Shown: in pieces, positions 49,995 through 59,544 of the stretch
How positions within the stretch are numbered: the first letter of the stretch is position 1
How the letters are laid out: each line of letters begins with the position of its first letter
Source of the DNA: CAJOLV01 sp045631885
GTDB lineage: Bacteria; Bacillota_I; Bacilli_A; RFN20; CAG-826
Assembly: GCA_045631885.1 (NCBI GenBank)
Contig: JAZQVN010000023.1
Span: forward strand, 24,676 to 88,675
Direction of reading: 5' to 3'
Length of the DNA stretch: 64,000 bases
The notes under the pieces: generated by a model
What the model was told of the DNA's origin: nothing
The model's database searches: none
Seen by the model: only the letters and a program-made list of their open reading frames with translations
Translations under genes and position numbers: made by a program

Positions 49995-51182
49995 ATGTCT
50001 ATTCCTTATAAAGATTTTATTCATCCAGTGGACAAAGCTACTACTGAAGCGATGAGAAGCATCCCTGGTTTTGATGCGGTTTGTAAGAAAGTTACAGAAC
50101 TTATTGATGAAAAGGCATTTAAGATTAGCGCGACAGCCTCTTTTGTTAAACTAGGTCCCGATCAATATCCTGAGATTTATAATCGTTTATTACCAATATG
50201 CGATAAGTTACAAATCGAACCACCAGAAATGTATTTAGGTTCTGGTTTAGATAGCCAATATGAAGTCTTTGGCGACACTCAAACATTCCTCGTTTTAGAT
50301 TATGGGGTTTTCTGGTCATTTTCATTAGAAGAGATAGATGTTGTTCTCGCTCAAGCGTGTGGACATATTTTTTTTAGACATGCTTTATATAATGTCATCG
50401 CTGAAGTTATTGAAACGGTGGGACAAGAATTAGTAACTGGCATTATTACTTCCGCGATTGTTAAAAGCGTGAGAAGTGGTTTGAGATATTGGAAGAAGTG
50501 TTCTAATTTCTCCGCGGATAGGGTTGCGGTTTATTACATGAAAGACTCCGCGCCTGTAGTGAATATGCTTGCTAAACAAGCGGGTGTCGCTCCATGTGTT
50601 CCAGGAAAGGTCAATATTGATGCTTTTGTTGAACAAGGAAGAAATTATCGAGAACTATTAGATAAATCAAAACTAAATAAAGTATTGAACTTATTTAACC
50701 CTATCAATCCAAAGCATCCTCTTGCCGCGTATCGCGCCGCATCGGCGGTTGATTTCCATAATTCGTTTAATTATGAAGTGTTTGAAAATATGCTCCAACA
50801 ACAGACAATTAAAAGCATTACTGAAGGTGGAGAAGAACATTACAAAATTGAAATTGTTTTTGGAAACGCTAAAACTTCAGGCATGCAGCTAATTGCTAGT
50901 AAGATTCGTAATGTAATGAATTCAGATTCTCTAACTGTTGTTTTAAAGGGTGTGATATTTAATGTCGCTCCTGGTAAGAACTGGACTAACACATTTAATA
51001 AAGGAACGTATAATCTAGTTTTAAAAACACATAACAAGAGAAATGATTACACTTTGAACTTAGTTAACCACACTCGTTTAGTGGTTGAATGGAACGATCG
51101 AAGCGAGATAATCATGGTGAGAGAGGAATCATTAGATCCAAAATCAATTCCACATCATCAAGTTGATAAAATTGGTAAATAA
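49995..51182 (+). CDS. M48-like peptidase homologue that has lost its active site
   Basis: A 395-residue protein. The first 270 residues follow the M48 peptidase fold found in Firmicutes (PPEMYLGSG, LEEIDVVLAQACGHIFFRHALY, CSNFSADRVAVYY). The zinc motif HExxH is replaced by QACGH (about 119-123): the first His and the catalytic Glu are gone. The third ligand Glu of ESADRA is Asn (NFSADR). It therefore cannot be a normal metalloprotease. The C-terminal 120 residues are predicted beta-rich and unassigned. AGGAGG precedes the ATG. A binding or regulatory pseudo-enzyme is the likeliest role. Confidence 0.85.
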   Translation: MSIPYKDFIHPVDKATTEAMRSIPGFDAVCKKVTELIDEKAFKISATASFVKLGPDQYPEIYNRLLPICDKLQIEPPEMYLGSGLDSQYEVFGDTQTFLVLDYGVFWSFSLEEIDVVLAQACGHIFFRHALYNVIAEVIETVGQELVTGIITSAIVKSVRSGLRYWKKCSNFSADRVAVYYMKDSAPVVNMLAKQAGVAPCVPGKVNIDAFVEQGRNYRELLDKSKLNKVLNLFNPINPKHPLAAYRAASAVDFHNSFNYEVFENMLQQQTIKSITEGGEEHYKIEIVFGNAKTSGMQLIASKIRNVMNSDSLTVVLKGVIFNVAPGKNWTNTFNKGTYNLVLKTHNKRNDYTLNLVNHTRLVVEWNDRSEIIMVREESLDPKSIPHHQVDKIGK

Positions 51183-51190
51183 TGAAGAAA

Positions 51191-51215
51191 ACCACCTATT
51201 AGGTGGTCTCTTTTT
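51191..51215. terminator. Terminator between convergent genes at 51.2 kb
   Basis: ACCACCT (51191-51197), ATT, AGGTGGT (51201-51207), CTCTTTTTA on the plus side and GGTTTTCTTC on the minus strand, so it can serve both. Confidence 0.85.
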
Positions 51216-51240
51216 ATTTTTTCAAGTTTGAAAATCAAGT

Positions 51241-52977
51241 TTACTTCTTCTTTTTGGTGTAAACATTCCAGTTTGGAACTTCTTGACCTTCCTCAACTAA
51301 GCCGAGGAAGAACTTTTGTTTGACTGGAACATCGAGAACTCTGACTGGTTTGACTTGGTTCGCACTAGAACCTTTCATGAGTTTAAATTCTCTCCATAAA
51401 GCGTGAGTTTCTTGTTGTTGAATAAGGATGAGCGGCATACCAATACTTCCTCTTTTTCTCGCGAAGAAATCGTATTCTGGATTAACATCGCAAAGAATGT
51501 CTTGGAACATTTGAGCGTACTTGCCATCTTTATCAACTTCAATTGGTCTATCCGGTTCTAATAACATGACATATCTAGAAACGGTTGGTTCTGTATCGAT
51601 ATATAAAGCGTAGTCGTTGAAGTCGACACCTAATTGTTGACCTAATCTCTTCACTGCAACATTGAGGTGTTCTTCTGTTGTCTTTTCAGCGGCAACGTTG
51701 ACTAATTGACCTTTACGATATGCGAATGTGATAAGTGGGCAGTTATTATGGAAACCGAGAACTCTCACGACATCGAGAATCTTGTATCTATAGAAACCAC
51801 ATTGGTTAGTAATGATAATTTCATATTCTTTACCTTCCTCTAATTGGTCGATGGTTAAGGTATTGGTGTCGTCTTCATCAGCATTAGCTGGTAAGAATTC
51901 AAAGAAGCAGCTATCAGTTAATGGGATGAATCTTGGATCGTTCATCTTGATACACGCGGCGAACATACCTTCACTAGCAGCGTAGACGAAGTAGTCAATC
52001 GCGACTTTTTCACCAGCGTATTTAATGTATTTTTCTGCGTAGGTAGCAAATCCACCTGTACCAATCGCGCATGACCATGTGAATTTTGGCCATAATCTTG
52101 GAATGATCGGGGTATCGAAACCTTCTTCGAAAATCTTTCTTAATTCCGCGGCTCTCTTTGGTCTAGGTTTGACATATTTCATCATCACTGGACGAGATTT
52201 CTCTTCACAGACTTCTGGATTAATCGTGCCGTGTTCGATATCATCACAAATCATTTCCCAGTGTTTCTTAATATAATTAAGCATATCGACGAAATTGGTC
52301 ATAAAACCACTGAGCATAAAGACGAGATTTGGTTCTTCTAAAGCAAATCTTGCTTTCATGTAGTTCATATTCATTCCACCGATAGGGAATAATAATTCAT
52401 CTGGAGATGTTAAGAATAATTTAAATAATTTTCTAAATCTACGAGAAACAGAACCAGTGACGGAACCACGTGGGGTACCATCATCCATTAAGGTGGTTTC
52501 GGTTTCTAACATATTTAAGCCTTTTTCCCATGGAACGTGTTTACCATATGTTTCACGATAGAATTTATCGGCGAGGGCTTTAGTTCTAGCAAAAGAATAT
52601 TTCTCATAAACTTCCATTGATTCAATGGTGACGGGAATTTTCTTTTGTACACCAACAGAACCAGATGTTTCCGCATATTGAATTACTTCGTAAGCAGTGA
52701 TGAGATTCTTTTCTTTTTTCTTCACCATACGGTTGATGTATGGAGCGTATGTATCGTAGTTACTGAATGGAACTTTTTGACGATATTCTTCAATAGATTT
52801 AATATTGGCAAAATCGTATTTCTTACCATATTCAGTATCTTTGTTATCTTGTAAGATTTTTAAAAGCAAAGCTTCGTTAGCTTTACGTGGGTCTTTACTA
52901 GCCGCTTCGATATCACGAAGAGCCTTTTTACCTTTTTTCACAAGGACTGCATCAATAACGCCAATTAATGGTTTCAT
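51241..52977 (-). CDS. GH3-family acyl-adenylate/amido synthetase
   Basis: A 578-residue member of the GH3 family (ANL-type enzymes that adenylate an acid and often join it to an amine). Motif one is in AETSGSVGVQKKIPVT, motif two in IDYFVYAASEGMFA and motif three in FYRYKILDVVRVLGF. The C-terminal domain includes GQLVNVAAEKTTEEHL. GGAGGG precedes the ATG. Bacterial GH3 substrates are mostly unknown; no plant-type auxin role is implied. It stands alone between convergent and divergent neighbours. Confidence 0.88.
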   Translation of the reverse strand: MKPLIGVIDAVLVKKGKKALRDIEAASKDPRKANEALLLKILQDNKDTEYGKKYDFANIKSIEEYRQKVPFSNYDTYAPYINRMVKKKEKNLITAYEVIQYAETSGSVGVQKKIPVTIESMEVYEKYSFARTKALADKFYRETYGKHVPWEKGLNMLETETTLMDDGTPRGSVTGSVSRRFRKLFKLFLTSPDELLFPIGGMNMNYMKARFALEEPNLVFMLSGFMTNFVDMLNYIKKHWEMICDDIEHGTINPEVCEEKSRPVMMKYVKPRPKRAAELRKIFEEGFDTPIIPRLWPKFTWSCAIGTGGFATYAEKYIKYAGEKVAIDYFVYAASEGMFAACIKMNDPRFIPLTDSCFFEFLPANADEDDTNTLTIDQLEEGKEYEIIITNQCGFYRYKILDVVRVLGFHNNCPLITFAYRKGQLVNVAAEKTTEEHLNVAVKRLGQQLGVDFNDYALYIDTEPTVSRYVMLLEPDRPIEVDKDGKYAQMFQDILCDVNPEYDFFARKRGSIGMPLILIQQQETHALWREFKLMKGSSANQVKPVRVLDVPVKQKFFLGLVEEGQEVPNWNVYTKKKK

Positions 52978-53108
52978 AAGTGTCCCTCCTAACCAAATAT
53001 GAGTTCATTATATTATATAGCACACATTCGCACAATCGCGTGTACTATTAAAATAATGTTTTAACTAAATAAACGTTATTGATAGAATGATTTTAAGGAA
53101 CTTTTAAT

Positions 53109-54662
53109 ATGGCATTTGAAAACAAATTATCGACATTCTTAGATAAGAAAATATGGGCTATCCCATTAATGTTTGGCATTATGTGCGTTTTATTTCTCGG
53201 CGCGATAGTGGGCATTGAAATTAGACATTTTGAAAATGTACCAATCGAATTTGCATTCAGTATTGGTGGAGAGTTATGCGGTATGGCGGTCGCGATTATG
53301 ATGACTTTATCGATTTTACCGTCATACAAAAGACAAAGCGGTTATAACCGTATCTTTGTTAAAGTCCTTTTAGTGGGCAGTTCTTGCTTATTCTTCGACA
53401 CAATCCAAATGCTTATCGATGGTATTCCTGAACTAACTTTATTAAATAAAATCTTGTGTATTTTAGTCTTTATCAACATTGCGTTCTTTGCATATTTCTT
53501 CTTCCTATATGCTTTGCATGTTTTAAAGAGCGATGACAAAGTGATGACCACTCTCGCATACGTTGGAGCGTTCTTATTATTCGTCGTTTCATTATTACCA
53601 TTTGTCAATTTCTTCTATCCTTTATATTTCACAATTGATGAGGCTACTGGCATATATGCCAGAAATCACGATACATGGTGGATTTCTCAAACATACACAG
53701 TCTTTATGATTGTCTGTGTTATGATCGGTATCTTCCTTTCTAAGGAAAGTATCAAAACAAAAATCCTCATCGGTGCGTTTATCGCTATTCCAATTCTCGC
53801 AGTGGGATCTGGTGGATACACCTATGGCGTTTCTATTCAATACACAGCGATGATGGTCTCTTTAGTTCTCATCTATGCATTCTTATATTCAAGTAATGAG
53901 AAAGATTTGTATTCAAAGAATAGAGAATTAGGTGTCGCGACGAATATTCAAAAGAACATGCTTCCAAATATCTTCCCAGCTTTCCCAGAAAGAAAAGAAT
54001 TTGATGTTTATGCATCAATGGTTCCTGCGAAAGAAGTTGGTGGAGACTTCTATGACTTCTTCTTAATTGATGATAATCATTTAGGTTTAGTTATGGCAGA
54101 TGTCTCTGATAAAGGTATCCCAGCGGCCTTATTTATGATGGCTAGCAAGATTATGGTGAAGAACTATGCGATGCTTGGTTTATCACCAAAAGAAGTTATT
54201 ACTGCGGTCAATAAACAAATCTGTGGTAATAACCAAGAAGAGATGTTTGTCACTATTTGGTTAGGTGTCTTTGATTTAAAGACAGGTTTATTAACTGCGT
54301 GTAACGCAGGTCATGAAAAACCAGTCATTATGAAACCAAATGGAGACTTTGAAATCTTTAAAGATAAACATTGCTTCGTTGTTGGATGGGACGGCATGGC
54401 GCCTTTCTCTGAATATCAACTTCAATTAGAAAAAGGTTCTAAATTATTCATCTATACAGATGGTGTCCCAGAATCATATAACGGTTCTTCTCGCTTTGGT
54501 GTTGAAGAAATGGTTAATGTTTTAAATAAAAACAAAGACTTATCACCAAAAGAGATTCTCACAAATATGTCTGAAGCACTTAATACATTCGCGGGTAATC
54601 AAGATCAATTTGATGATACGACAATGCTTTGCTTAGAATATAAGGGGTATGACAATGAATAA
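53109..54662 (+). CDS. Membrane-bound PP2C-type phosphatase (RsbU/SpoIIE-like)
   Basis: A 517-residue protein with eight predicted membrane helices (to about 265) and a SpoIIE/PP2C phosphatase domain (about 285-515). Key residues are in ATNIQKNMLP, EVGGDFYDFF, GLVMADVSDKGIPAALFM, CNAGHEKP and DQFDDTTMLCLEY. It should dephosphorylate the STAS protein encoded two genes downstream in response to a membrane signal. TAGAAT and AAGGA lie upstream. The kinase gene overlaps its end. Confidence 0.92.
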   Translation: MAFENKLSTFLDKKIWAIPLMFGIMCVLFLGAIVGIEIRHFENVPIEFAFSIGGELCGMAVAIMMTLSILPSYKRQSGYNRIFVKVLLVGSSCLFFDTIQMLIDGIPELTLLNKILCILVFINIAFFAYFFFLYALHVLKSDDKVMTTLAYVGAFLLFVVSLLPFVNFFYPLYFTIDEATGIYARNHDTWWISQTYTVFMIVCVMIGIFLSKESIKTKILIGAFIAIPILAVGSGGYTYGVSIQYTAMMVSLVLIYAFLYSSNEKDLYSKNRELGVATNIQKNMLPNIFPAFPERKEFDVYASMVPAKEVGGDFYDFFLIDDNHLGLVMADVSDKGIPAALFMMASKIMVKNYAMLGLSPKEVITAVNKQICGNNQEEMFVTIWLGVFDLKTGLLTACNAGHEKPVIMKPNGDFEIFKDKHCFVVGWDGMAPFSEYQLQLEKGSKLFIYTDGVPESYNGSSRFGVEEMVNVLNKNKDLSPKEILTNMSEALNTFAGNQDQFDDTTMLCLEYKGYDNE

Positions 54663-55071
54663 AGCGGCCTCAAAAAGAATCGAAGCAAAAGTCACAGAAA
54701 TTGAAAAGGCTTTAGACCCTATTTCCGATGTTTTAGAAGAAGTAGGAGTGGATCATAAGACTTGTTATAAAGTGAGATTAGCGCTTGATGAATTATTAAC
54801 TAACGTTGTCTTTTATGCCTACGATGGTGGACAAGGTGAAGTGGAAGTTAGTTATGAAATAATTGATGACCCACATCATATCCTCATCAAGGTTGTTGAT
54901 GAAGGAAAACCATTCAATCCACTTACAGTGGAAGATCCTGAATTAAACACTTCAGTGGATGAAAGAAAAATCGGTGGTTTAGGATTATTCATCGTGAAAA
55001 AAACAATGGATGAAATCGATTATCGTAGAGAAAATAATCAAAACATCCTTATAATAAAAAAGAATCTATAG
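54655..55071 (+). CDS. RsbW/SpoIIAB-like serine kinase (anti-sigma-type ATPase)
   Basis: A 138-residue GHKL ATPase of the HATPase_c_2 group. The N box is VRLALDELLTNVVFYAY, the G1 box IKVVDEGKPFNP and the G2 box IGGLGLFIVKKTMDEIDY. It should phosphorylate the STAS partner and release or bind a target. The start at 54655 has AAGGGG seven bases upstream; an ATG two codons earlier overlaps less well. It overlaps the phosphatase gene by eight bases. Confidence 0.9.
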   Translation: MNKAASKRIEAKVTEIEKALDPISDVLEEVGVDHKTCYKVRLALDELLTNVVFYAYDGGQGEVEVSYEIIDDPHHILIKVVDEGKPFNPLTVEDPELNTSVDERKIGGLGLFIVKKTMDEIDYRRENNQNILIIKKNL

Positions 55072-55086
55072 TTGGAGGAAATATTT

Positions 55087-55383
55087 ATGACTATTAAACA
55101 AAAGAAAGAAGACAAGAAATTAACACTCTTCATTGAAGGAAGAATTGACACCACAACTTCACCAGAATTTATGGAATATTTACAAAGAGAAATTCCTGGA
55201 GTGCAAGAATTAGTTTTAGACTTCCAAGATGTCGAATACGTTTCTTCCGCAGGATTAAGAGTTCTCTTATACGCTCAAAAGACAATGAATAGCCAAGGTA
55301 AAATGTGCCTTTGCCATGTTAACGAAGACATCATGGAAACATTTGAATTAACTTGTTTCACAGATGTCTTAACAATTATCTAA
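55087..55383 (+). CDS. STAS-domain anti-sigma factor antagonist
   Basis: A 98-residue STAS protein (RsbV/SpoIIAA type). The regulated Ser is in DVEYVSSAGLRVLLYA. The start at 55087 has GGAGG before it, and that SD overlaps a possible TTG start at 55072, which is therefore unlikely. It completes the phosphatase-kinase-antagonist set. No sigma factor gene is next to it, so the target lies elsewhere or is not a sigma factor. Confidence 0.9.
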   Translation: MTIKQKKEDKKLTLFIEGRIDTTTSPEFMEYLQREIPGVQELVLDFQDVEYVSSAGLRVLLYAQKTMNSQGKMCLCHVNEDIMETFELTCFTDVLTII

Positions 55384-55408
55384 TTGAATTACTAAATAGA
55401 GATAACAA

Positions 55409-55431
55409 AAAAGGGAGTAAAACTCCCTTTT
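55409..55431. terminator. Bidirectional terminator at 55.4 kb
   Basis: AAAAGGGAGT (55409-55418), AAA, ACTCCCTTTT (55422-55431). T-runs on both strands; it serves the partner-switch operon and the convergent acyltransferase gene. Confidence 0.85.
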
Positions 55432-55443
55432 AAAATACTCAAA

Positions 55444-56688
55444 TTACTTAATTAATTTTGATTTCAACTTATCGTAAATATGTTCGACAGCGAAATGTAT
55501 TTTAGTGAGCTCTAAAGGTTTATTTAATGGATAGACAAAGTAGGTGTCTTGATTATCCGCGAGTTCAAGGAAGGCACCTCTATCGATGTAGTCATATTCA
55601 ATATGAACTGCATAACTTTGTAATGATGGGCGGTGGAAATTAAAGTCATTATCTTCACCTTTCAAGACAAATCCATCTTCGATGGAATGGGTAAGATGAT
55701 ATTTACCTTCTTGAGGAACAAAACCAATTTTCGCTCCTAATAGCTTTTCAACACGGACATCATCTTCAAAATGATATGTTCCATCTTCAACTTCTTTTTT
55801 AACGCATTCTTTTTCCCATTTATACCATTGGCTTGGATAAGTGAACTTACCTTCTCCATCAACGCGTTTTAATTCGCCTGTTTCAAGATAATCGTAGGTA
55901 GCTCCGCAGTGGTCGCACTTCAAAAAATGCGATTCTGAAGACATTTCAAATTCCGTGCCACAATGTGGACATTTATATAAGATACGGTGGAGACCAACCG
56001 CGCGATTTTCGTAAGTGTTACGAATATTCTTTCTTCTCATCCAGTCTTCTTCAGAGATATGGAACTTTTCTTCAATTCTTTCTTGGATATCATTCGCACT
56101 CATTGTTTCTAATTCATTTTTAGAAATGATGGTTTCGACTTCGCTGATGATTGGGCCAATCTTACGAAGCTTTCTATCACTCCATTGAGGGCAATATAAA
56201 TAATCACCATGAGCGATATTTAAAACAACTGGTACATTCGCAGTTTTGATGAATCTTCCTAAACTCTTATCGATTCTCTCTTCTTCGCCCATAAATGAAT
56301 AACGGGCTTCTGGGTAGATGATTAATATCTTTTTCTTTTTAAGAACTTCGAGATATTTCATCGCGCTTTTTGGATCATTAGTGAATTTTCTTTTCGCGAG
56401 AACACCAATCCTTCTAAAGATGAAGAAACGAGGAATAAATTCCTCGACAGTACTAATCCAATATGGACGATGTGGGAAATTAATCATTAACGCCATATAA
56501 AAATCAATCATTGAAGCATGAGTGGATAAATAAATATATGGTGGCTTTGGTAATTTATTCTTTTTAACTATTTTGGCTTTAAATCTAGTCTTCACAATAA
56601 AAGCAGCAGACCAGATGACCATCGCAAAACTAATCCAGATTCTTTTAATTGGAAGTAGTGGATCAATTTGAGGATATTTCTTCGCCAT
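55444..56688 (-). CDS. PlsC-type acyltransferase with C-terminal zinc ribbon
   Basis: A 414-residue protein. Residues 1-210 form a lysophosphatidate-type acyltransferase: STHASMIDFYMA (His-x4-Asp) and IYPEARYSFMGEE replace the usual FPEG with YPEA. Residues about 235-265 are a zinc ribbon (CPHCG, then CDHCG), and about 150 residues follow with no match I know. The ribbon plus extra domain is unusual for this family and suggests binding of another partner or carrier. It stands alone, transcribed away from the transporter gene upstream. Confidence 0.83.
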   Translation of the reverse strand: MAKKYPQIDPLLPIKRIWISFAMVIWSAAFIVKTRFKAKIVKKNKLPKPPYIYLSTHASMIDFYMALMINFPHRPYWISTVEEFIPRFFIFRRIGVLAKRKFTNDPKSAMKYLEVLKKKKILIIYPEARYSFMGEEERIDKSLGRFIKTANVPVVLNIAHGDYLYCPQWSDRKLRKIGPIISEVETIISKNELETMSANDIQERIEEKFHISEEDWMRRKNIRNTYENRAVGLHRILYKCPHCGTEFEMSSESHFLKCDHCGATYDYLETGELKRVDGEGKFTYPSQWYKWEKECVKKEVEDGTYHFEDDVRVEKLLGAKIGFVPQEGKYHLTHSIEDGFVLKGEDNDFNFHRPSLQSYAVHIEYDYIDRGAFLELADNQDTYFVYPLNKPLELTKIHFAVEHIYDKLKSKLIK

Positions 56689-56717
56689 AATATGAATATT
56701 ATATAGGCATTGTTCTT

Positions 56718-58031
56718 TTATGCCCAGTTGATAGTTAACGAGAGAGTTAATAAAGCGGTGATAATTGTTGGCGCGGACACGATAATTCCATACTTGATAA
56801 AATCAAGGAATCTAAATTTCACACCGTGTTCAAAGACGAGATTCATAAACATGATTCCCGCGAGCGCGCCCATTGGGGTGAGGAACGCTCCAATGTTACT
56901 TCCAATAATAGAGGCATATACCGCGGAGATATAGCTAAATCCCTCTAATGAGTTACAGAGATTTGAGTATAAAATACTCATTGAAATATTATTAATAATA
57001 TTGCTAGCTAAAAATGATGAGATGCCATAAATCCAAATCGTATTGCTAGAACCAAATAGTTCTGCGATTTTAATTGATAAACCTTGATAGTTATAGGCAA
57101 CCACAATCACAAACATTGATAAGAAGAATGGGATAAGTGGATAAGGTAATCTTTTTAACGCACCTGGAATGAAGTCGATATTCTTCTTCGTGATTAACGC
57201 GGTTACTAAAGTAAAGATTGTCAAAGAACCCGCGCATGATAAAGAGACAATCCACATTTCAATATTGATGTAACTAGCAATAACTAAGAAGATTAAACAA
57301 ATAATTAAATGAATAACCCCAATGATTAACATTGGTTTGTTCTCGATACGATTTTCTTCTTCATCCACATTAGTGATCTTTTCTTTTAGCATCCTTTTGA
57401 ATAACAAAAAGATGATTAGTAACTCAACGCTTCCAGATAGGATTGTTGGAATAGCCATTACTTTAATGTAATCGATAAATGTGATACCCGCGGAAGTGGC
57501 TAAGAAGATATTCGTGGGGTTACCAATCATTAACATTAATGACCAAGTATTCGCCGCGGTAAATTCAGCGATCAAATATGGTAATGGATTAAGGTGAGTT
57601 CTTTTACAGAAGAAACAAATAAAGGGAGTGAAAGTTAATATCACTACATCATTTGATGTAAATACGGTTAAAACGGCCACTAAAGCATAGAAAGAGAAGA
57701 ACAAAGCATATTGACTGCCTTTCGCATTTTTGACCGCTAGATTGGCTAAATATTGGAATAAACCAAACTCATCAAGGAATATTGATAATAGAGTCATTGA
57801 AAAGAATAGAACCAATATCTTGATAGGGTTGATTGAATTATTAACTGTCAATTGATTAAACACTTCTCCTGCAGGGGATAAAGAAGTAGCTAAAAGTATG
57901 ATTGCCCCGATTAAAGCAATAATCCAATAAGTGCTGATATATCTTTTCCCAATTCTTAACTTTGGAAAGAGTAATAATGACAGCATTATGGTTACAAATG
58001 TAATGGATGAAATAACAATCGTCGCAATCAT
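56718..58031 (-). CDS. ArsB/NhaD-superfamily ion transporter
   Basis: A 437-residue membrane protein with 11-12 predicted helices of the ArsB/NhaD/CitMHS superfamily. Family motifs are FTSNDVVILTFTP, IGNPTNIFLA, ASNIINNISMSILYS and IIGSNIGAFLTPMGALAGI. It could move arsenite, a carboxylate or sodium in exchange for protons; no neighbouring ars gene identifies the substrate. A GCGGAG-type ribosome site precedes the ATG. Confidence 0.87.
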   Translation of the reverse strand: MIATIVISSITFVTIMLSLLLFPKLRIGKRYISTYWIIALIGAIILLATSLSPAGEVFNQLTVNNSINPIKILVLFFSMTLLSIFLDEFGLFQYLANLAVKNAKGSQYALFFSFYALVAVLTVFTSNDVVILTFTPFICFFCKRTHLNPLPYLIAEFTAANTWSLMLMIGNPTNIFLATSAGITFIDYIKVMAIPTILSGSVELLIIFLLFKRMLKEKITNVDEEENRIENKPMLIIGVIHLIICLIFLVIASYINIEMWIVSLSCAGSLTIFTLVTALITKKNIDFIPGALKRLPYPLIPFFLSMFVIVVAYNYQGLSIKIAELFGSSNTIWIYGISSFLASNIINNISMSILYSNLCNSLEGFSYISAVYASIIGSNIGAFLTPMGALAGIMFMNLVFEHGVKFRFLDFIKYGIIVSAPTIITALLTLSLTINWA

Positions 58032-58097
58032 AAAATCACTCCGCTATTATGTGCTTTTAAATGGTTACTGTTAACTATTTTTTGAAAATAATCTTTG

Positions 58098-58111
58098 AAA
58101 CAAATTTGTTT
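58098..58111. promoter_or_regulatory. Perfect 14-base palindrome upstream of the aconitase-X operon
   Basis: AAACAAATTTGTTT, followed 32 bases later by a second palindrome (58144-58162). Both lie in the gap between divergent transcription units and are likely operators. Confidence 0.45.
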
Positions 58112-58143
58112 ATTTGTTTCTCAATATCAAATATGCGAAAGTA

Positions 58144-58162
58144 TTTTCCTTAAAAAGGAAAA
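58144..58162. promoter_or_regulatory. Second inverted repeat upstream of the aconitase-X operon
   Basis: TTTTCCTT (58144-58151), AAA, AAGGAAAA (58155-58162). No T-run follows, so an operator is more likely than a terminator. Confidence 0.4.
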
Positions 58163-58215
58163 GTATATCTAAAACCACTAGAAACGAAGATAAATGAATC
58201 AAGAGCAAAAATAAA

Positions 58216-58224
58216 TGTTAAAAT
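58216..58224 (+). promoter_or_regulatory. Extended -10 promoter of the aconitase-X operon
   Basis: TG T TAAAAT (58216-58224); predicted start near 58231, then AAAGGA and the ATG at 58251. Confidence 0.45.
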
Positions 58225-58250
58225 TTATTTATCTGAAAGGAATTCCAAAT

Positions 58251-59543
58251 ATGTATACACCAAAAATGGAATTAACCTTGGAACAAAAGGATATCCTCGC
58301 TGGCAAACAAGGCGAGACCATGGCGAAGATTATGGAAACTGTCGTCATGTTTGGAGATATTTTTGGCGCGCCAAGATTAATTAAAGTCACTCATGATGAT
58401 GGCCATTTAGTAACTAGTTTCGGTATTAAGTTATTAAAGCCATTATTTTCCACGATGGACCAACTTATTGAAGCTGGTATTAAAACAAAAGGTAATTTCA
58501 CCGTGGATCCAAGACCAATTGATTATGAAAATGTGAAATGTAATCTTTTAGAGAAGTTAGTTTTCTCCAAGATTATGTACGCAAAACAAGAGATGTATGA
58601 AGAACAAATGACAAAAGTTGGTCTTAAAAACAAAAACGCTTTCTCTTGTGCGGCCTATTTACCAGAAATCGGTAACACCCCAAAAGAAGGAGATATCCTC
58701 TCTTGGGCTGAATCTTCCGCGGTTGTCTTTGCTAACTCAGTATTAGGCGCGAGATGTAATCGTAATTCAGGTATGCTTGAATTATTCGGTTCTATCTTAG
58801 GCTATGTCCCTGAATTCGGTTTAGTCACTGATGAAGGAAGAAAAGCCAAATGGAAAGTCATTATCAAATGTAAAGAATTACCAGAAGCTCAGATCCTTGG
58901 ATCTGCGATTGGCATGAAAGTCATGGAAGATGTTCCTTATGTTATCGGTTTAGATAAGTTATTAGGAAACGAATTAGATGATAAAACCATCGGCTATTTG
59001 AAAGACTTTGGTGCAGCGACAGCCTCTAATGGAGCGGTTGGACTTTATCATATCGATGGCTTAACTCCAGAAGCAAAGAAGTTCGGTCAAAAACTCATCT
59101 TAGATGACGCGAAAGAATATGTCATTGATGATGCAGAGATTGAAAGAGTTTATAAATCGTATCCTATTATGTGGAAGAAACCAGAAAAGAAAGGCAATCT
59201 CGTCTTTATCGGTTGTCCACACCTCACATTTGAACAACTTAATAGTTGGACAGATAGAATTGTGAATGGTTTAAAAGAGACCGGTAAGAAGAAAGTCGTG
59301 GTTAGAACAATTATGACTACCGCGCCAGATATCGCGGAGAAGTTTAAAGCCACTCCGAAGTATCAAGAATTAATGGGAACAGGTGTTAAGTTAACATCGA
59401 TTTGCCCATTAATGTATACGAATAACCCTCTCACTAAATCGAGAAGAATTTATACAAGTTCTAATAAATTAAGAACTTATTCCACCGCAAGATATGCGAA
59501 GGATCAAGAAATATTAGACTTTATCGTCGGAAGGGGTCAATAA
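58251..59543 (+). CDS. Aconitase X catalytic (large) subunit
   Basis: A 430-residue protein of the AcnX (DUF521) family. Recognisable parts are MYTPKMELTLEQKDILAGKQGE at the start, AESSAVVFANSVLGARCNRNSG and GLVTDEGRKAKWKV. Known AcnX enzymes are dehydratases: cis-3-hydroxy-L-proline dehydratase in bacteria and phosphomevalonate dehydratase in archaea. The substrate here is unknown. The start at 58251 has AAGGA upstream; the ATG at 58215 overlaps the -10 box. The small subunit follows one base after the stop. Confidence 0.88.
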   Translation: MYTPKMELTLEQKDILAGKQGETMAKIMETVVMFGDIFGAPRLIKVTHDDGHLVTSFGIKLLKPLFSTMDQLIEAGIKTKGNFTVDPRPIDYENVKCNLLEKLVFSKIMYAKQEMYEEQMTKVGLKNKNAFSCAAYLPEIGNTPKEGDILSWAESSAVVFANSVLGARCNRNSGMLELFGSILGYVPEFGLVTDEGRKAKWKVIIKCKELPEAQILGSAIGMKVMEDVPYVIGLDKLLGNELDDKTIGYLKDFGAATASNGAVGLYHIDGLTPEAKKFGQKLILDDAKEYVIDDAEIERVYKSYPIMWKKPEKKGNLVFIGCPHLTFEQLNSWTDRIVNGLKETGKKKVVVRTIMTTAPDIAEKFKATPKYQELMGTGVKLTSICPLMYTNNPLTKSRRIYTSSNKLRTYSTARYAKDQEILDFIVGRGQ

Positions 59544-59544
59544 G

